Virus record (IMG/VR): IMGVR_UViG_3300025849_000016 | Span: 42,705 to 106,704 of that record | From: a virus | Strand: one strand, 5' to 3' | DNA length: 64,000 nt | Shown here: in pieces, positions 8,941 to 19,700 of the stretch | Layout: every line of letters begins with the position of its first letter | Position numbering within the stretch: position 1 is the first letter of the stretch | Notes under the pieces: model-generated | Databases searched by the model: none | What the model was told of the DNA's origin: nothing | The model's input: only the letters and a program-made list of their open reading frames with translations | Made by a program: the position numbers and the translations under genes

Positions 8941-11879
8941 TATGAAGCGTTGTCCGGGAAAGATCTTCCTGCGCCCCAGATAATTCTCACTGCTCCCGGT
9001 GCTCCGTTTTCGTGCCCGCCGCCTTTTCTAGCATAACCTCTGCCGCCTCCCCCATAGATATTTGTTCCGGCAGTAGAAGTTCTTGCTGAGCCGCTGCTTC
9101 CGCCTGTACCGTTAAGACTTAATTCAGTGCCTGCAACACCACTGTCTCCTTCTCCAAAAATGCCAACGCCGCCGCCGGCACCAGTTGTCGAGGCGGTAGC
9201 AAATCCGCCACCGCCTCCACCGCCTGCTCCGTTAGAGGGAGTGTTTGACCAGCGTTTTCCTCGGCCGCCATTGCCTGAATATCCGGCAGCTCCGCCACCA
9301 CCACCACCGTTTTGGGCATTAAAGGATCTATCACCAGATGCGCCGCCAATGCCGCCACCATCTCTTTCGGCACCAGAACTTGTTCCTCCTTGGCCATTAG
9401 TTTGTGCATCTGACCAATAAGTAGTGCCGCCGGATCCCCCGCCGCCTTCTAATAAAGTTGTCAATCCTTGTATAATTGCACTATCTCCGCCAGATACGCC
9501 AGGTCTGCCAACGCCGCCGCCTCCGCCTACCTGAATGTCTAAAGTTTCGCCAGGCGTTACTGCAAATGTACCATATGCAAGGCCTCCGCCTGCTCCGCCG
9601 CCACCGGCTTGGCCATATACATTAACTGTAGTGCCTTGACCACCGCCACCTCCGCCGCCGATGACTACTGCACTTACCGAAGTCACACCTAACGGAACAG
9701 TCCAACTAGTAACTAAATTAGTTGTATCTGATGTAGTAGTAAATATTACCTCTCCTGGTGCTGGCATGGATTCTATTGTTCCACTCATACTGATATGAAT
9801 ACCGCACTGATAGTAAAAGTTACCCGTATCTTGTATAACCCAATTAATTATTCCGTTAGCAGTTCCGTTACTTAAAATTCCAACTACTTGGTCATTTGTT
9901 CCTATAACTGGTGCCGTTTTTATATAAAACGGATGCCCGGGTGAATTTACAATAAATCTTACCGAATCACCGGATTGAAAGGTTAGGCTTGGATCATTGC
10001 CACTTACTGCGCCGTTTCGATCAGTACCTGTAAGTATATAATGAGATGCGCCGCTATTTGTTACTGATATAGTAAAGTCGGGTGGCGGTTCATATGTAGT
10101 TTCAAACCCGTTTGAATCTGCTAATGCTACATTAGTTGAGGGGAATTGTCTATTTGACCCCCAAATAATTCTTACTGCACCGCCGCCACCAGATGTATTT
10201 TCTAAACCAGGATATGAAGTTGTATAATCACTACTAGTACTAGCTCTTCTATATGTAACACCGCCGCCGCCGCCATATTCGCCCCCATTTGCTTGAGCGC
10301 CTGATGCGCCTACGGCGCCTAGATCACCACCAGAGCCGCCACCACCTGCTTCTATAGAAGTAGCCGAATTGGCAAGGCCACCTGCGCCATTTGCACCTTG
10401 TCCATAAACTCCAACACCACCACCGCCGGCGCTCTGTGCGTCCCCAGTAAAATTAACATTACCTGAGCTATAATGGCCAGCACCACCACCACCACCGCCA
10501 GTGCCTGGTTCACCAGGATCTAAAACTATAGTGGTGGCAGGATTCTGTCCATGTTCGCCTGCATGGCCGCCATCGCCAGAATATCCGCCGGCGCCACCAC
10601 CTGATTTTGATGCCGTTACATATCCGCCGCCTTGACTGCCGTATCCGCCTCTGCCGCCGCCTGATCCAATCCATTCATTGCCAGCATACGTTCTAGCTTG
10701 GCCGGCAGATCTGCCGCCAGAAGCTTTTACTGTTGATGTACTTATAAAATAACTTTGTTCAGATTGCGTTTCAACAGTACCAGTTGAGGTATTTGTTCCG
10801 CCAGCACCTACTACAATATCATACTCTTGACCAGGTATAACAGGTATAGAATTTTTCCAAGCTAGAGAGCCACCCATACCGCCGTAAGTGTTATAATCGC
10901 CAACACCGCCACCGCCGACAACAACAGTAGATACTAATGTTACATTGTCTGGCGCAGTCCATGTATACGTGCCAGGAGTATCATATAGTATACCTCCATA
11001 GACTGCTGTAGCATTAATTGTACCAGTCATTGATCCGTGGTATTGACAAATGTAATAGAAAGTAGATACTGTATGCACAGTCCATCGAATTGTACCGCTA
11101 GTTGTACCATTATTTGGTATTTCGCTTCCGTCAATAGTAATTGTATCTCCTACATCAGTATTTGCTACTGTTTTAAGAAAAAATGGATGACCTGAAGCAT
11201 TAACTACAAAATCTACAACATCACCTAAATAAAATGTTAAGGTTGGATTAGATCCACTTACTGCGCCGTTTCGATCAGTACCAGACATTGTATAAGCTGA
11301 AGCACCAGAGTTAGTTACATTAATTGTATAATCAGCTAGGGAATCATCTACAGGTGTAGTACTAGTATCAGTAATAGTAAACACAGCCGAAGTAGCATTA
11401 GTAGGGTTTCCTAACGAGTCAGTAGAATCTAAAGAAAGAGTTGCTGTTTCAATATCTTCAGTAGTTAAATCAGATTTTGCTATTAATGTTACAGTTGCAA
11501 TACCGTTGTATATAATTGCAGTTCCTTGAAAAGATCCACCTGTAACATCAGAACTACTAATCCCTTCCCATAAATAACCAACTGATGTGCCATCTGTTAC
11601 TCCAGTTGTAGATATAGTAACAGTCATAGTATCGCCTTCGTCTACAGCGCCGCCAATTGGATTTTTAATTAAAGTATAAGTAGGAGTGCCTGAATAATAA
11701 CTAGTTTCTGTTAGAGCTTTCCAATCTCCAGTATTTGTTTTTTTTATATAAAATAAATTTTCAGATGAAACATATATAATAGTACCGATATCTCTATTGT
11801 TAGCAGATAAATCATTTAATGCAGTAATTGTTTCAACACCTTCTCTTGATAACGATTTTTTAGAAGAATACTTTGCCAT
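8940..11879 (-). CDS. Glycine-rich adhesin with two cupredoxin-like domains
   Basis: 979 residues. The ATG at 11879 overlaps the upstream stop by one base (TAATG). An N-terminal module (MAKYSSKKSLSREGV, ~1-65) is related to those of the next two genes upstream. A Calx-beta-like domain (VDEGDTMTV, ~70-175) follows. Then the order alternates: cupredoxin 1 (~185-290; His231, Cys278, His281, Met284), glycine-rich module 1 (~297-590, ending VRIIWGSNRQFP), cupredoxin 2 (~605-705; His649, Cys692, His695, Met698) and glycine-rich module 2 (~712-979, ending VRIIWGAGRSFP). The cupredoxin-Gly unit looks duplicated in tandem within the gene. I infer a tail adhesin. Whether copper is bound is untested. 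Confidence 0.82.
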   Translation of the reverse strand: MAKYSSKKSLSREGVETITALNDLSANNRDIGTIIYVSSENLFYIKKTNTGDWKALTETSYYSGTPTYTLIKNPIGGAVDEGDTMTVTISTTGVTDGTSVGYLWEGISSSDVTGGSFQGTAIIYNGIATVTLIAKSDLTTEDIETATLSLDSTDSLGNPTNATSAVFTITDTSTTPVDDSLADYTINVTNSGASAYTMSGTDRNGAVSGSNPTLTFYLGDVVDFVVNASGHPFFLKTVANTDVGDTITIDGSEIPNNGTTSGTIRWTVHTVSTFYYICQYHGSMTGTINATAVYGGILYDTPGTYTWTAPDNVTLVSTVVVGGGGVGDYNTYGGMGGSLAWKNSIPVIPGQEYDIVVGAGGTNTSTGTVETQSEQSYFISTSTVKASGGRSAGQARTYAGNEWIGSGGGRGGYGSQGGGYVTASKSGGGAGGYSGDGGHAGEHGQNPATTIVLDPGEPGTGGGGGGAGHYSSGNVNFTGDAQSAGGGGVGVYGQGANGAGGLANSATSIEAGGGGSGGDLGAVGASGAQANGGEYGGGGGVTYRRASTSSDYTTSYPGLENTSGGGGAVRIIWGSNRQFPSTNVALADSNGFETTYEPPPDFTISVTNSGASHYILTGTDRNGAVSGNDPSLTFQSGDSVRFIVNSPGHPFYIKTAPVIGTNDQVVGILSNGTANGIINWVIQDTGNFYYQCGIHISMSGTIESMPAPGEVIFTTTSDTTNLVTSWTVPLGVTSVSAVVIGGGGGGGQGTTVNVYGQAGGGGAGGGLAYGTFAVTPGETLDIQVGGGGGVGRPGVSGGDSAIIQGLTTLLEGGGGSGGTTYWSDAQTNGQGGTSSGAERDGGGIGGASGDRSFNAQNGGGGGGAAGYSGNGGRGKRWSNTPSNGAGGGGGGGFATASTTGAGGGVGIFGEGDSGVAGTELSLNGTGGSSGSARTSTAGTNIYGGGGRGYARKGGGHENGAPGAVRIIWGAGRSFPDNAS

Positions 11880-13228
11880 TATGAATAATCCTGTTCTTGC
11901 ACAACACTATCTGTATTTGCTGCATTAGTTGCAGGGAAATTACGGGCAGCTCCCCATATTATTCTTACTGCGCCGCCTGCTCCGTTTTTTCCAAAACCTG
12001 CTGCTGTGTTAGTAGTTACGGCTGTCCCACTACCGCCGCCACCTGGAAACCCACCTGCTCCTGTATCACCATTACCGCCACCAGATCCGCCGCCTCCACC
12101 GCTTCGGAGTACCGGAGTTCCGTCTAATCCAAGTCCGTTAAATCCTGTTCCACCGCCGCCAGACAACCCCGGGGATGAAATAGATTCACTACCACCTGCG
12201 CCACCGCCGCCTATACCTGCTGTTCCATTTTGTCCATTTACTGGAAGATTTTGAATAAATGACGAGCTTCCACCTGTGCCGCCAGCACCGCCATATCCAC
12301 CGGCCCCTCCGCCACCGCCACCTGTACTTCCAACACTTGTTGCTCCACTTCCGCCATCGCCTCCAGAATATGCTGAATTTAGTCCAGCAACACCGCCGCC
12401 TGCACCAGCAGTACCAAACGATCCGCCCTGACCACCTGATGCTTCTATCAGTACTTGTCCGTTTCCAGTTTTTGAAACTCTAGTGAATCCACCGTTAGAA
12501 CCTGGAAAGTTTCTTACACCTCCGCTGCCTCCAGTACCAACTGTAATTGTTAGTGATGACCCGTCATTTTCAACATTATTAACATAAGATAGTGTACCAC
12601 CGCCTCCGCCTGCACCAGATGTATTAGTTGAAGATTGCATACCAGAACCGCCGCCACCTGCTCCTACACAAACAATATGTATTAATTCAGGAGTTCCTTG
12701 AGGAGGAACCCATGTATACACACCCGGCTTTGTCCAAATTGCTCCGCCATCTGCTGCTGTAGTAACTGTTTGAGAAAGTAATAACAATACATCTTTTGAT
12801 ACAGTATTAATCCCGTCAGTAACAGTTACTCTAATAAGTTTTTCACAAGTGTCTGTTGTTATAATAGGTGTAATAACTAATACACCTGTATCTATGTCAA
12901 ATGTTAATGAATCAACCGGATCTGTACCTGTGTTATCGCTAGTAAATGTTGGATAAGATAATTCATAATTTAATAAGGCACCCTCAGGATCTGTTACGCC
13001 AAAGTCTAAAGTTGTAGTAGCACCTGCTTGTTCTAAAAATACTGTTGCATCTATTCTATTATTCCATGTAGGAGCAATATTAGATGTTTCAACATACCCC
13101 CACTCATCTCCGTCCCATAGAAATACTTCTCCGGATATAAAAGATTTACTACCGTCTGGTACTCCGATACTAGGCAAGCTGCCTATGTACTCTCGTTGAT
13201 ACTGTTTTCGATCGCTGTAGTTTGCCAT
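11879..13228 (-). CDS. Glycine-rich adhesin with Ig/cadherin-like domain
   Basis: 449 residues. The start at 13228 lies 9 bases after the upstream stop, with a weak AGAG ribosome binding site. The N-terminal module (MANYSDRKQYQREY, then FLWDGDEWGYVETSN, ~1-50) matches the pattern of its neighbours, in which a short Tyr-Ser-Lys start is followed by a W-N/D-G-W segment. Residues ~50-160 look like an Ig/cadherin-type domain (FGVTDPEGALLNYELSYP; RVTVTDGINTVSKDVLLL). Residues ~165-449 form one glycine-rich module, opening YTWVPPQGTPELIHIVCVG and closing VRIIWGAARNFP. The stop overlaps the next gene's ATG by one base. Probable receptor-binding tail protein, in tandem with three related genes. Confidence 0.8.
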   Translation of the reverse strand: MANYSDRKQYQREYIGSLPSIGVPDGSKSFISGEVFLWDGDEWGYVETSNIAPTWNNRIDATVFLEQAGATTTLDFGVTDPEGALLNYELSYPTFTSDNTGTDPVDSLTFDIDTGVLVITPIITTDTCEKLIRVTVTDGINTVSKDVLLLLSQTVTTAADGGAIWTKPGVYTWVPPQGTPELIHIVCVGAGGGGSGMQSSTNTSGAGGGGGTLSYVNNVENDGSSLTITVGTGGSGGVRNFPGSNGGFTRVSKTGNGQVLIEASGGQGGSFGTAGAGGGVAGLNSAYSGGDGGSGATSVGSTGGGGGGAGGYGGAGGTGGSSSFIQNLPVNGQNGTAGIGGGGAGGSESISSPGLSGGGGTGFNGLGLDGTPVLRSGGGGGSGGGNGDTGAGGFPGGGGSGTAVTTNTAAGFGKNGAGGAVRIIWGAARNFPATNAANTDSVVQEQDYS

Positions 13229-13237
13229 TATTACTCT

Positions 13238-14908
13238 CTATACTATATTATCTGGAAACGATTTATTAGCTCCCCAAACAATTCTAACTGCTCCATTACT
13301 ACCGCCTCCTGCAGATCTTGTACCGGCGGTATAATATGCATACATAGTTCCGCCCGATCCTCCACCTCCATATGTTGCAGATGTTTTTACCGATCCAGCG
13401 CCGCCGTTTTGTGGAGTTCCGTAGTTTAAATTGTAGTCATATACTCCTCGTGTACCACTTGTGCCTTCTCCAAGTGTTCCGGTACTTCCGCCATTGCCAC
13501 CAGTTTGAGAAAAACCGCCAGCATACTGATAATCGTCTGAACAAGCACCTCCGCCGCCACCGCCACTTCCGTTACTGCCTTGGTTGGGTCCGCCGGAGCC
13601 ACCATTGCCTGAATATCCGCCAGCTCCGCCACCGGCGCCGCCGTCCCAACCATTTGAAATTCCAAAGCCATTTCCGCCGTTGCCGCCGCCACCTGACACT
13701 GTGCCACTTCCTCCTATATAAGTGCCGCCATTTACTGTTGACGAGTTACCGCCGTTGCCACCATTACCCTGAGCGTAAGTTACACTATTGTATCTAATTA
13801 GACTATTGCTTCCATTTTGTCCATTTGTACGACCTGACCGTTGTGCATCTCTTGCACCTCCGCTGCCTCCGGCACCTACTACAATTTCGACTGTGTCTCC
13901 TGGAGTTACTGATAACGCATTAAAATAACCTAACCCACCACCTGCGCCGCCAGCCGCAGTTACTTGTGTTCCTGAACTTGTTCCTCTACTACACATCCCA
14001 CCGCCACCGCCACCGATAGCTACTCCGCATATAGATGTAACACCTTCTGGTACAGTCCAACTAAACGTACCGGGACTAGAAAAAGCAGCAGATCCGCTCG
14101 GTACTGTAGCACTACTGTCATTAATAGCAACTTCAGCAGTTGCTAAACCGTTATTTAAACTTATTGTAAATGTTTCATCACCTTCACCAATACTTGCATC
14201 TTCAACAATATTAAATTGTTTAGTGCTAGATCCGACTGCATCGATTGTAAAAGATCCAGTAAGAGATTCTTCTCCTGGTGCTTCTAAATCTTCTGATTGT
14301 ATGCCTGTAATTGTATACGGCAATACAGTTCCTTGAGAAACATTTTGAGTTGCTAGTTGTATTGTAAATGAATTACCTTCATTTACAGTAGTAACACTTG
14401 GAGTTAATGTGTAAGTTGGAACAGGTGTTGTACTAGTATCTGCAATTGTTATTAAAATACTATCTTGGTCGTTATCTAAACTTAGTATTAATACTTTATC
14501 TCCGTCAGTACTAGAGTCTTCTGTAACATTAAATTGAACCTGTGCTGAATTATTAATTATAGTAAATATTCCAGTTAATGGCACATTTCCAATATCAGCC
14601 GAAGTAACTGAGCCTGTAATGCTCCAGCCAATTGTTGTATTACTTTCAATATTAGTTGTTTGTAAATTAATAACAATTGTATCGCCTTCATCTACTGTTT
14701 TATCATCTGCTGTCAAATTATATGTTTGCACTAATAAAGAATCAGGAGCATCTAATAAATTAGTTTCTACCCAAAAATTACCATTCCAAAGATATATATC
14801 ATCGTTAACAATGTATCGATCGCCGATTAAATTATTTGTTAATGGGAGATTTTCTCTAGATGTTAAAACTGGAAGTTCAAAATATTTTTCAGCACTATAA
14901 CGTGTCAT
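13238..14908 (-). CDS. Glycine-rich adhesin with two Calx-beta-like domains
   Basis: 556 residues. The ATG at 14908 overlaps the upstream stop by one base. The N-terminal module (MTRYSAEKYFELPV, YLWNGNFWVETN, ~1-55) is shared with its neighbours. Two Calx-beta-like domains follow, at ~65-165 (VDEGDTIVINLQT) and ~168-270 (VNEGNSFTIQLAT), each ending in acidic turns that could bind calcium. Residues ~280-556 are a glycine-rich module that opens FSSPGTFSWTVPEGVTSI and closes VRIVWGANKSFPDN. That pattern fits the 'Gly_rich' domain family found at the ends of phage fibres. Probable host-recognition protein. There is no cupredoxin domain in this copy. Confidence 0.8.
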   Translation of the reverse strand: MTRYSAEKYFELPVLTSRENLPLTNNLIGDRYIVNDDIYLWNGNFWVETNLLDAPDSLLVQTYNLTADDKTVDEGDTIVINLQTTNIESNTTIGWSITGSVTSADIGNVPLTGIFTIINNSAQVQFNVTEDSSTDGDKVLILSLDNDQDSILITIADTSTTPVPTYTLTPSVTTVNEGNSFTIQLATQNVSQGTVLPYTITGIQSEDLEAPGEESLTGSFTIDAVGSSTKQFNIVEDASIGEGDETFTISLNNGLATAEVAINDSSATVPSGSAAFSSPGTFSWTVPEGVTSICGVAIGGGGGGMCSRGTSSGTQVTAAGGAGGGLGYFNALSVTPGDTVEIVVGAGGSGGARDAQRSGRTNGQNGSNSLIRYNSVTYAQGNGGNGGNSSTVNGGTYIGGSGTVSGGGGNGGNGFGISNGWDGGAGGGAGGYSGNGGSGGPNQGSNGSGGGGGGACSDDYQYAGGFSQTGGNGGSTGTLGEGTSGTRGVYDYNLNYGTPQNGGAGSVKTSATYGGGGSGGTMYAYYTAGTRSAGGGSNGAVRIVWGANKSFPDNIV

Positions 14909-15867
14909 TATCTATCTTTCAATACCCATCCGTTTAAAGAACTATGATAAAGTAACCCCAAACTAGCACGGGTAATATCAATAATTAAATTTTCACTGTC
15001 GCCTTGAATAGGTGAAGACGACGATACAGTACATGGATTTGATGCAAAAGTTCCTTTGATATCAACTATTCTTACTTCGTCACCTTTAGACGGTCCAGAA
15101 GGTAGTGTAATAGTTATCGGACCATCTGTTGAATCTACAAATATTAAATCATAAGCTGATGCTGAATATGGTGATGTTGCCGAATCAACATCTACCGGGT
15201 TTAATGCATCAGCTGCCTGACTGCTTGCTGATATAAATTCTAATGCTGTCCCAGTTGAATTTACTCTTACTATATTATTTTCTTGACCAGTAAAGCTATT
15301 AGGAGTATCAGACATACCTAAAAACGTAGTAATACCTGCTTGGACATCGCCATTAAAGTTTTCAATTACGTTACCACCGTTAGATTGTACCCAAACTGCT
15401 TCTTCAGAAAACCATACTGCTAGTATACCTAATTCACTATCGTACCATAAATCTCCTGCTGTAGGATTTGATGGAGCAGATGTACTAACTGTTACACTAG
15501 CTCCGCCGCCACCTGCACCGCCACTACTAGAAATTGTAAGTATATTTCCTGTAATAGAAGTTGATACTCCGCCAGCGCCTTGAATACCTAATGTAGTATT
15601 GCCTGCTGAAGCTGTCCCCGTACCTGTATCAGCTTGTATTGCATTAAATGCAATTGTACTTGATGAACTTGGAACAAAATTTGCTCCGTTGTATGCTAAA
15701 ATTTGTCCTGCTTGTGCGCCTGACAGATTAAGTTGTAGAGAATTTCCATTTCCTAATGCATTATACAGTTCTGTAAAATTATTATTTACTTTTCCGGCGC
15801 CGTCTCTTAAACTATCACCAGTACCGTCATTTGCGCCTGCACCTGTGTTAATTATTTGCTTTGTCAT
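14908..15867 (-). CDS. Tail-fibre/baseplate-type virion protein
   Basis: 319 residues. The ATG at 15867 overlaps the previous stop by four bases (ATGA), and the gene's own stop overlaps the next start by one base. The N-terminus (IINTGAGANDGTGDSLRDG followed by KVNNNFTELYNALG) is a well-known opening of T4-like fibre and wedge proteins. A Gly/Ser-rich linker lies near ~130-150. A repeated motif then follows (SAPSNPTAGDLWYDSE... AVWVQS), of the type seen in fibre shafts. The C-terminus (~240-319; GPITITLPSGPSKGDEVRI) resembles a capping beta domain. I infer a structural fibre or connector protein. Confidence 0.78.
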   Translation of the reverse strand: MTKQIINTGAGANDGTGDSLRDGAGKVNNNFTELYNALGNGNSLQLNLSGAQAGQILAYNGANFVPSSSSTIAFNAIQADTGTGTASAGNTTLGIQGAGGVSTSITGNILTISSSGGAGGGGASVTVSTSAPSNPTAGDLWYDSELGILAVWFSEEAVWVQSNGGNVIENFNGDVQAGITTFLGMSDTPNSFTGQENNIVRVNSTGTALEFISASSQAADALNPVDVDSATSPYSASAYDLIFVDSTDGPITITLPSGPSKGDEVRIVDIKGTFASNPCTVSSSSPIQGDSENLIIDITRASLGLLYHSSLNGWVLKDR

Positions 15868-16373
15868 TCTGTCGGTTCCTTATTATCAAAATTGATATCA
15901 TTATTGTCAAATGTTACTGTATTATTATCAAATGTTGGGAATACTCCAAAACGTCTATAATCTTTTTGTATTGGATTAATTGGCACATTTGGTACTAAGA
16001 CATCACCTTCGTCAATTCCTTGATTGACTCTTAAAGTTAATTCTCCATTATCATCTACATAGTAAGAATAATTCCCATCATCCCATTTATACTGTTGATA
16101 TATTAAACTAGGATATCTTTCAGCATGATTTTCGTCGTTACCTTCAAAAAAATCAATACCTGGTATAAAATAAGGAAAGTCATCTAAAGGATTATCTCCT
16201 ATTTCATTAACTAAAACACCGTCATTGCTATCAAATGCATCTACCTTGCATAATACAAGCTCTTCGCCGTCTGATCTCATGCCGTAAAAAAATCTTTGGC
16301 TTCGTGTTTGCTTTGCTACCGTCCTAGGTGTATTGCCTATGTAATATACCGAGTCTAACTTTTTTACTGTCAT
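15864..16373 (-). CDS. Small acidic virion protein, paralogue of the 2912-3277 gene
   Basis: 169 residues. The ATG at 16373 overlaps the upstream stop by one base, and the stop overlaps the next ATG by four. The core shares FYGMRSDGEE, KVDAFDSNDG, IGDNPLDDFPYF, DFFEG, WDD and RVNQG with the 121-residue protein at 2912-3277, so one copy was duplicated and moved about 13 kb. The extra C-terminal tail (~130-169) is rich in Asp and Asn with a short repeat (VTFDNNDINFDNKE). No known domain is recognised. The structural role is inferred from the tight overlap with fibre genes on both sides. Confidence 0.75.
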   Translation of the reverse strand: MTVKKLDSVYYIGNTPRTVAKQTRSQRFFYGMRSDGEELVLCKVDAFDSNDGVLVNEIGDNPLDDFPYFIPGIDFFEGNDENHAERYPSLIYQQYKWDDGNYSYYVDDNGELTLRVNQGIDEGDVLVPNVPINPIQKDYRRFGVFPTFDNNTVTFDNNDINFDNKEPTE

Positions 16374-16702
16374 TAGAGGATTTCCACATAACTCACTATT
16401 GCATCAACACTTGCTGCTAGATTACTTTTAATCTTTAACTGATTGTCGTTACCTAATATAAGTTTTTCACCACCTGCAATTAGTCTTAAACTACTATTTG
16501 GTGGTAACATTACTTCTTTTACATAATAACCTTCGATATCTAGTTCATTAGTAACAGTAACATCAATAAACAAGTTGCTTTCTGACACATTTGCTAAACT
16601 GATACCTACAATTGTCATTTTACTATTATTTGTATTATCCACTAGTGTTACTGGTGTTGGACCAATATCTTTTGCTATACTATTTCTAAAATAATTTGCC
16701 AT
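16373..16702 (-). CDS. Small beta-rich virion protein
   Basis: 109 residues, opening MANYFRNSIAKDIGPTPVTL. It is a compact, all-beta, hydrophobic/Thr-rich sequence without cysteine, signal peptide or membrane helix. In size and general pattern (a hydrophobic strand, then a 'VTVTNE...VKEVMLPPNSSLRLI' turn, then a C-terminal VSYVEIL) it resembles the 112-residue protein at 52864-53202, which ends ATLSYVDI. I suspect the same fold but cannot show homology by eye. It lies 4 bases after the 2134-residue gene and overlaps the next gene by one base. It could be a fibre connector or trimer cap. Confidence 0.7.
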   Translation of the reverse strand: MANYFRNSIAKDIGPTPVTLVDNTNNSKMTIVGISLANVSESNLFIDVTVTNELDIEGYYVKEVMLPPNSSLRLIAGGEKLILGNDNQLKIKSNLAASVDAIVSYVEIL

Positions 16703-16706
16703 TTCT

Positions 16707-19700
16707 TTATCCCATTATAAGTGCTGCTGTAAAACTTAGATCTTCAGCTTCTGAAGTTGAAATACCAGAACTTTCTCCTGGTGATACTGGTAGCCATTTT
16801 CCTTGAATTGAATCCCAACGCAGATAATCTCCATTTGATACTCCGGTAGTATCTATGTCTCCAATTTGATCTAATATAATATCAATACTAGCACCATCAA
16901 CTGTGCCAGGCTCCCAAGCAAGTGTAAAATTGTTCCAAACTAACGCTTGGCCGCTTGTTGCACCTGCTTGATCTAATTTTGATGTATTTAGAACACTATT
17001 TACACCATCAACTAGTAATGTCGAGTCATCACCAAATATACTACCTGTAACATCACCGTCAAACCCGCCGCCAGTTGCACTAATATAACCTGCATCATTT
17101 GTAAAATGACTTACATTTGTAGGAGCACCGTTTAGATCTGCATAGTTACCTGTTAACCCAACTTGTGCAATACTCGGAGTACCTGATATATTACTATATG
17201 TTATTTGCTTAAATGTAACATCACCGCTACCATCAGTGCCTAAAAACTCTCCGTTATTACCGTCTGCTGTAGGCAATGTGTATGCATTATTAATACGTAT
17301 TGCCCCATTATTTCCTTGAATTTTAAAACGCTCTTGTAATATATTAGTTACATTGTTATTTGCTGACCCTTGTGATCCTGTTTTAAATACAATACTACCA
17401 GATGCTGCTGTACCAGTTGAAGATCCAGCAACTATTTCTATAGTACTACCTGATATATTTGTTCCTACACCGTTAGATGATGCTATAGTTTTTGTAGATC
17501 CGCCTATACTATCTGTTGCGGCTCTACCAAGTGTAATATCACTTTCTACAAAGAAATCATTGTTGTTTTCTAATCTAAAAAAGTCTGACCCTATTTCTAA
17601 TTGAGGAACGTTTGCACTATTACTATATTTTAAAGCAACGCCTTGAGTATAAATTTCATTTTGTACAGTTATACTATTATTAACAACTAATGCACTTGAT
17701 GTAGTATTACCTCTACCAGTTACTGTTCCAAGAGTATCTGCTTCAGATGTAAGGTAATTACTAGTATTATTAAAACTAATAACTCCTGTACCTTGATCAA
17801 AACTAATATCTCCAGTGCCACTAATATCAGTAAGTGCTAAAAATGATAAATCATTATTTAGATCACTTAGATTAACAGGGAAACTTGAATAAGTTGATCC
17901 ATCATTTGTGTACTGCCATCTATCTAAACTTTCATTCCAACGCAACGAAACAGTACTATTACTTCCTCTTAATACTTCGATACCTGCATTTTCTGTAGGT
18001 GTGCCTGAATTAAAATCACTATTTAGTGTTATAATGTTGTCAGCAAGATTGATTGTAGTACTATTAATAGTAGTTGTAGTTCCAGCAACGGTTAAATTTC
18101 CGTTTACTTGCATATCGTTTACAGCAATACTATTAGTAGTAGTAGATCCTCTACTTGTTACACTTTGTAATGTATCTGTTTCTGTAATACTAGCACTTGT
18201 AATATATCCGCTAGTATTATTAAAACTAAACTCGCCTGTAGTACTATTATAACTAATATCTCCAGTACCACTAACTAATCCACGTATAGTTGCATCAGTA
18301 CGTTCAGTAAATGATATGGTACCTGTAGCAGCATCGTAACTTAAATCACCGCTTGCACTTAATAATCCACGTACTTGTGAGTCTGTTCTTTGAGTAAATG
18401 ACATAATACCAGTAGCATTGTCATAACTTAGATCGCCACTTGCACTGATTAATCCACGTATAGTTGCATCAGTACGTTCAGTAAATGACATAATACCAGT
18501 AGCATTGTCATAACTTAGATCGCCATCTGCACTAATACCTGTTCGTGTAATAAATCCGGCAGTGTTTGTTAAATCACCTGTATCAACAGCAATAACTTGA
18601 TAATTAGTACCATCGTTAGTAAATTCCCACTCGTCGTTAGTTTCATTCCAACGAATATCAACAGCTGATGACACTCCTCTGTTTATAGATATGCCTGCAT
18701 TTTCTGTTGGAGTACCCGTTACGTCACTATTTAATGTTATAATGTTATCTGCAACATCAAGTGTAGCAGTATTAATAGTTGTTGTAGTTCCGCTTACTGT
18801 TAAATCACCGCTAACTATTAATCCACCTACAGTAAGATTATTAGTTGTAGTTGCACCTCTATCTGTTACGCTATCAAGGGTGTCAGTTTCAGTATAAGTA
18901 GTTATAAATCCGCTATTATTACTAAAGCTAATAACACCTGTCGAATTATCATATCCAATATCACCAGTTCCACTGATTAATCCACGTATAGTTGCATCAG
19001 TACGTTCAGTAAATGACATAATACCAGTAGCATTGTCATAACTTAGATCGCCACTTGCACTGATTAATCCACGTACTTCTGTATTTGTTCTTTGAGTAAA
19101 TGATATAACACCAGTAGCACTGTTATAACTTAGATCACCACTAACACTTAGTGCATTTCTTGCACGACTAGCTAAAAAGTATTGATTACTTCCTGACTCT
19201 GATATATCACCGGTACTTAAAACAACAGCACCAGTTTGTGTGTTTACACTAGTAACAGGTGCTGATGCTTGTGTAAAGCTAATAACACCTGTAGTACTAT
19301 TATAAGTGATATCGCCTGTTGCACTTATAAGCCCACGTATAGTTGCATCTGTTCTTTCTGTATAACTAAATACACCTGTTGAATTATCATAACTTAGACT
19401 TCCAGAAGCACTAAACAATGCTCTAATATCTGAGTCTGAACTCGACGCTGGAGTATCAGTTAGGTCATTATAACTTCCTGAAGTTGCTACTGTAGCTAAA
19501 GTCGGAGTTCCGGATATAGCTGAATATGCAATTTGTCCAAAAGAGGTACTGCCCGACCCGTCTGTAACAAGTGCTTGGCCAGTTGTACCGTCACTTGTTG
19601 GTAATGCATAAGCAGCGTTAATAGTAATTTTTCCATCAGCGCCGCTTATTTTTAACCTTTCGGATAATGCATTAGTAGCAGTTCCTGATACACCGGTACT

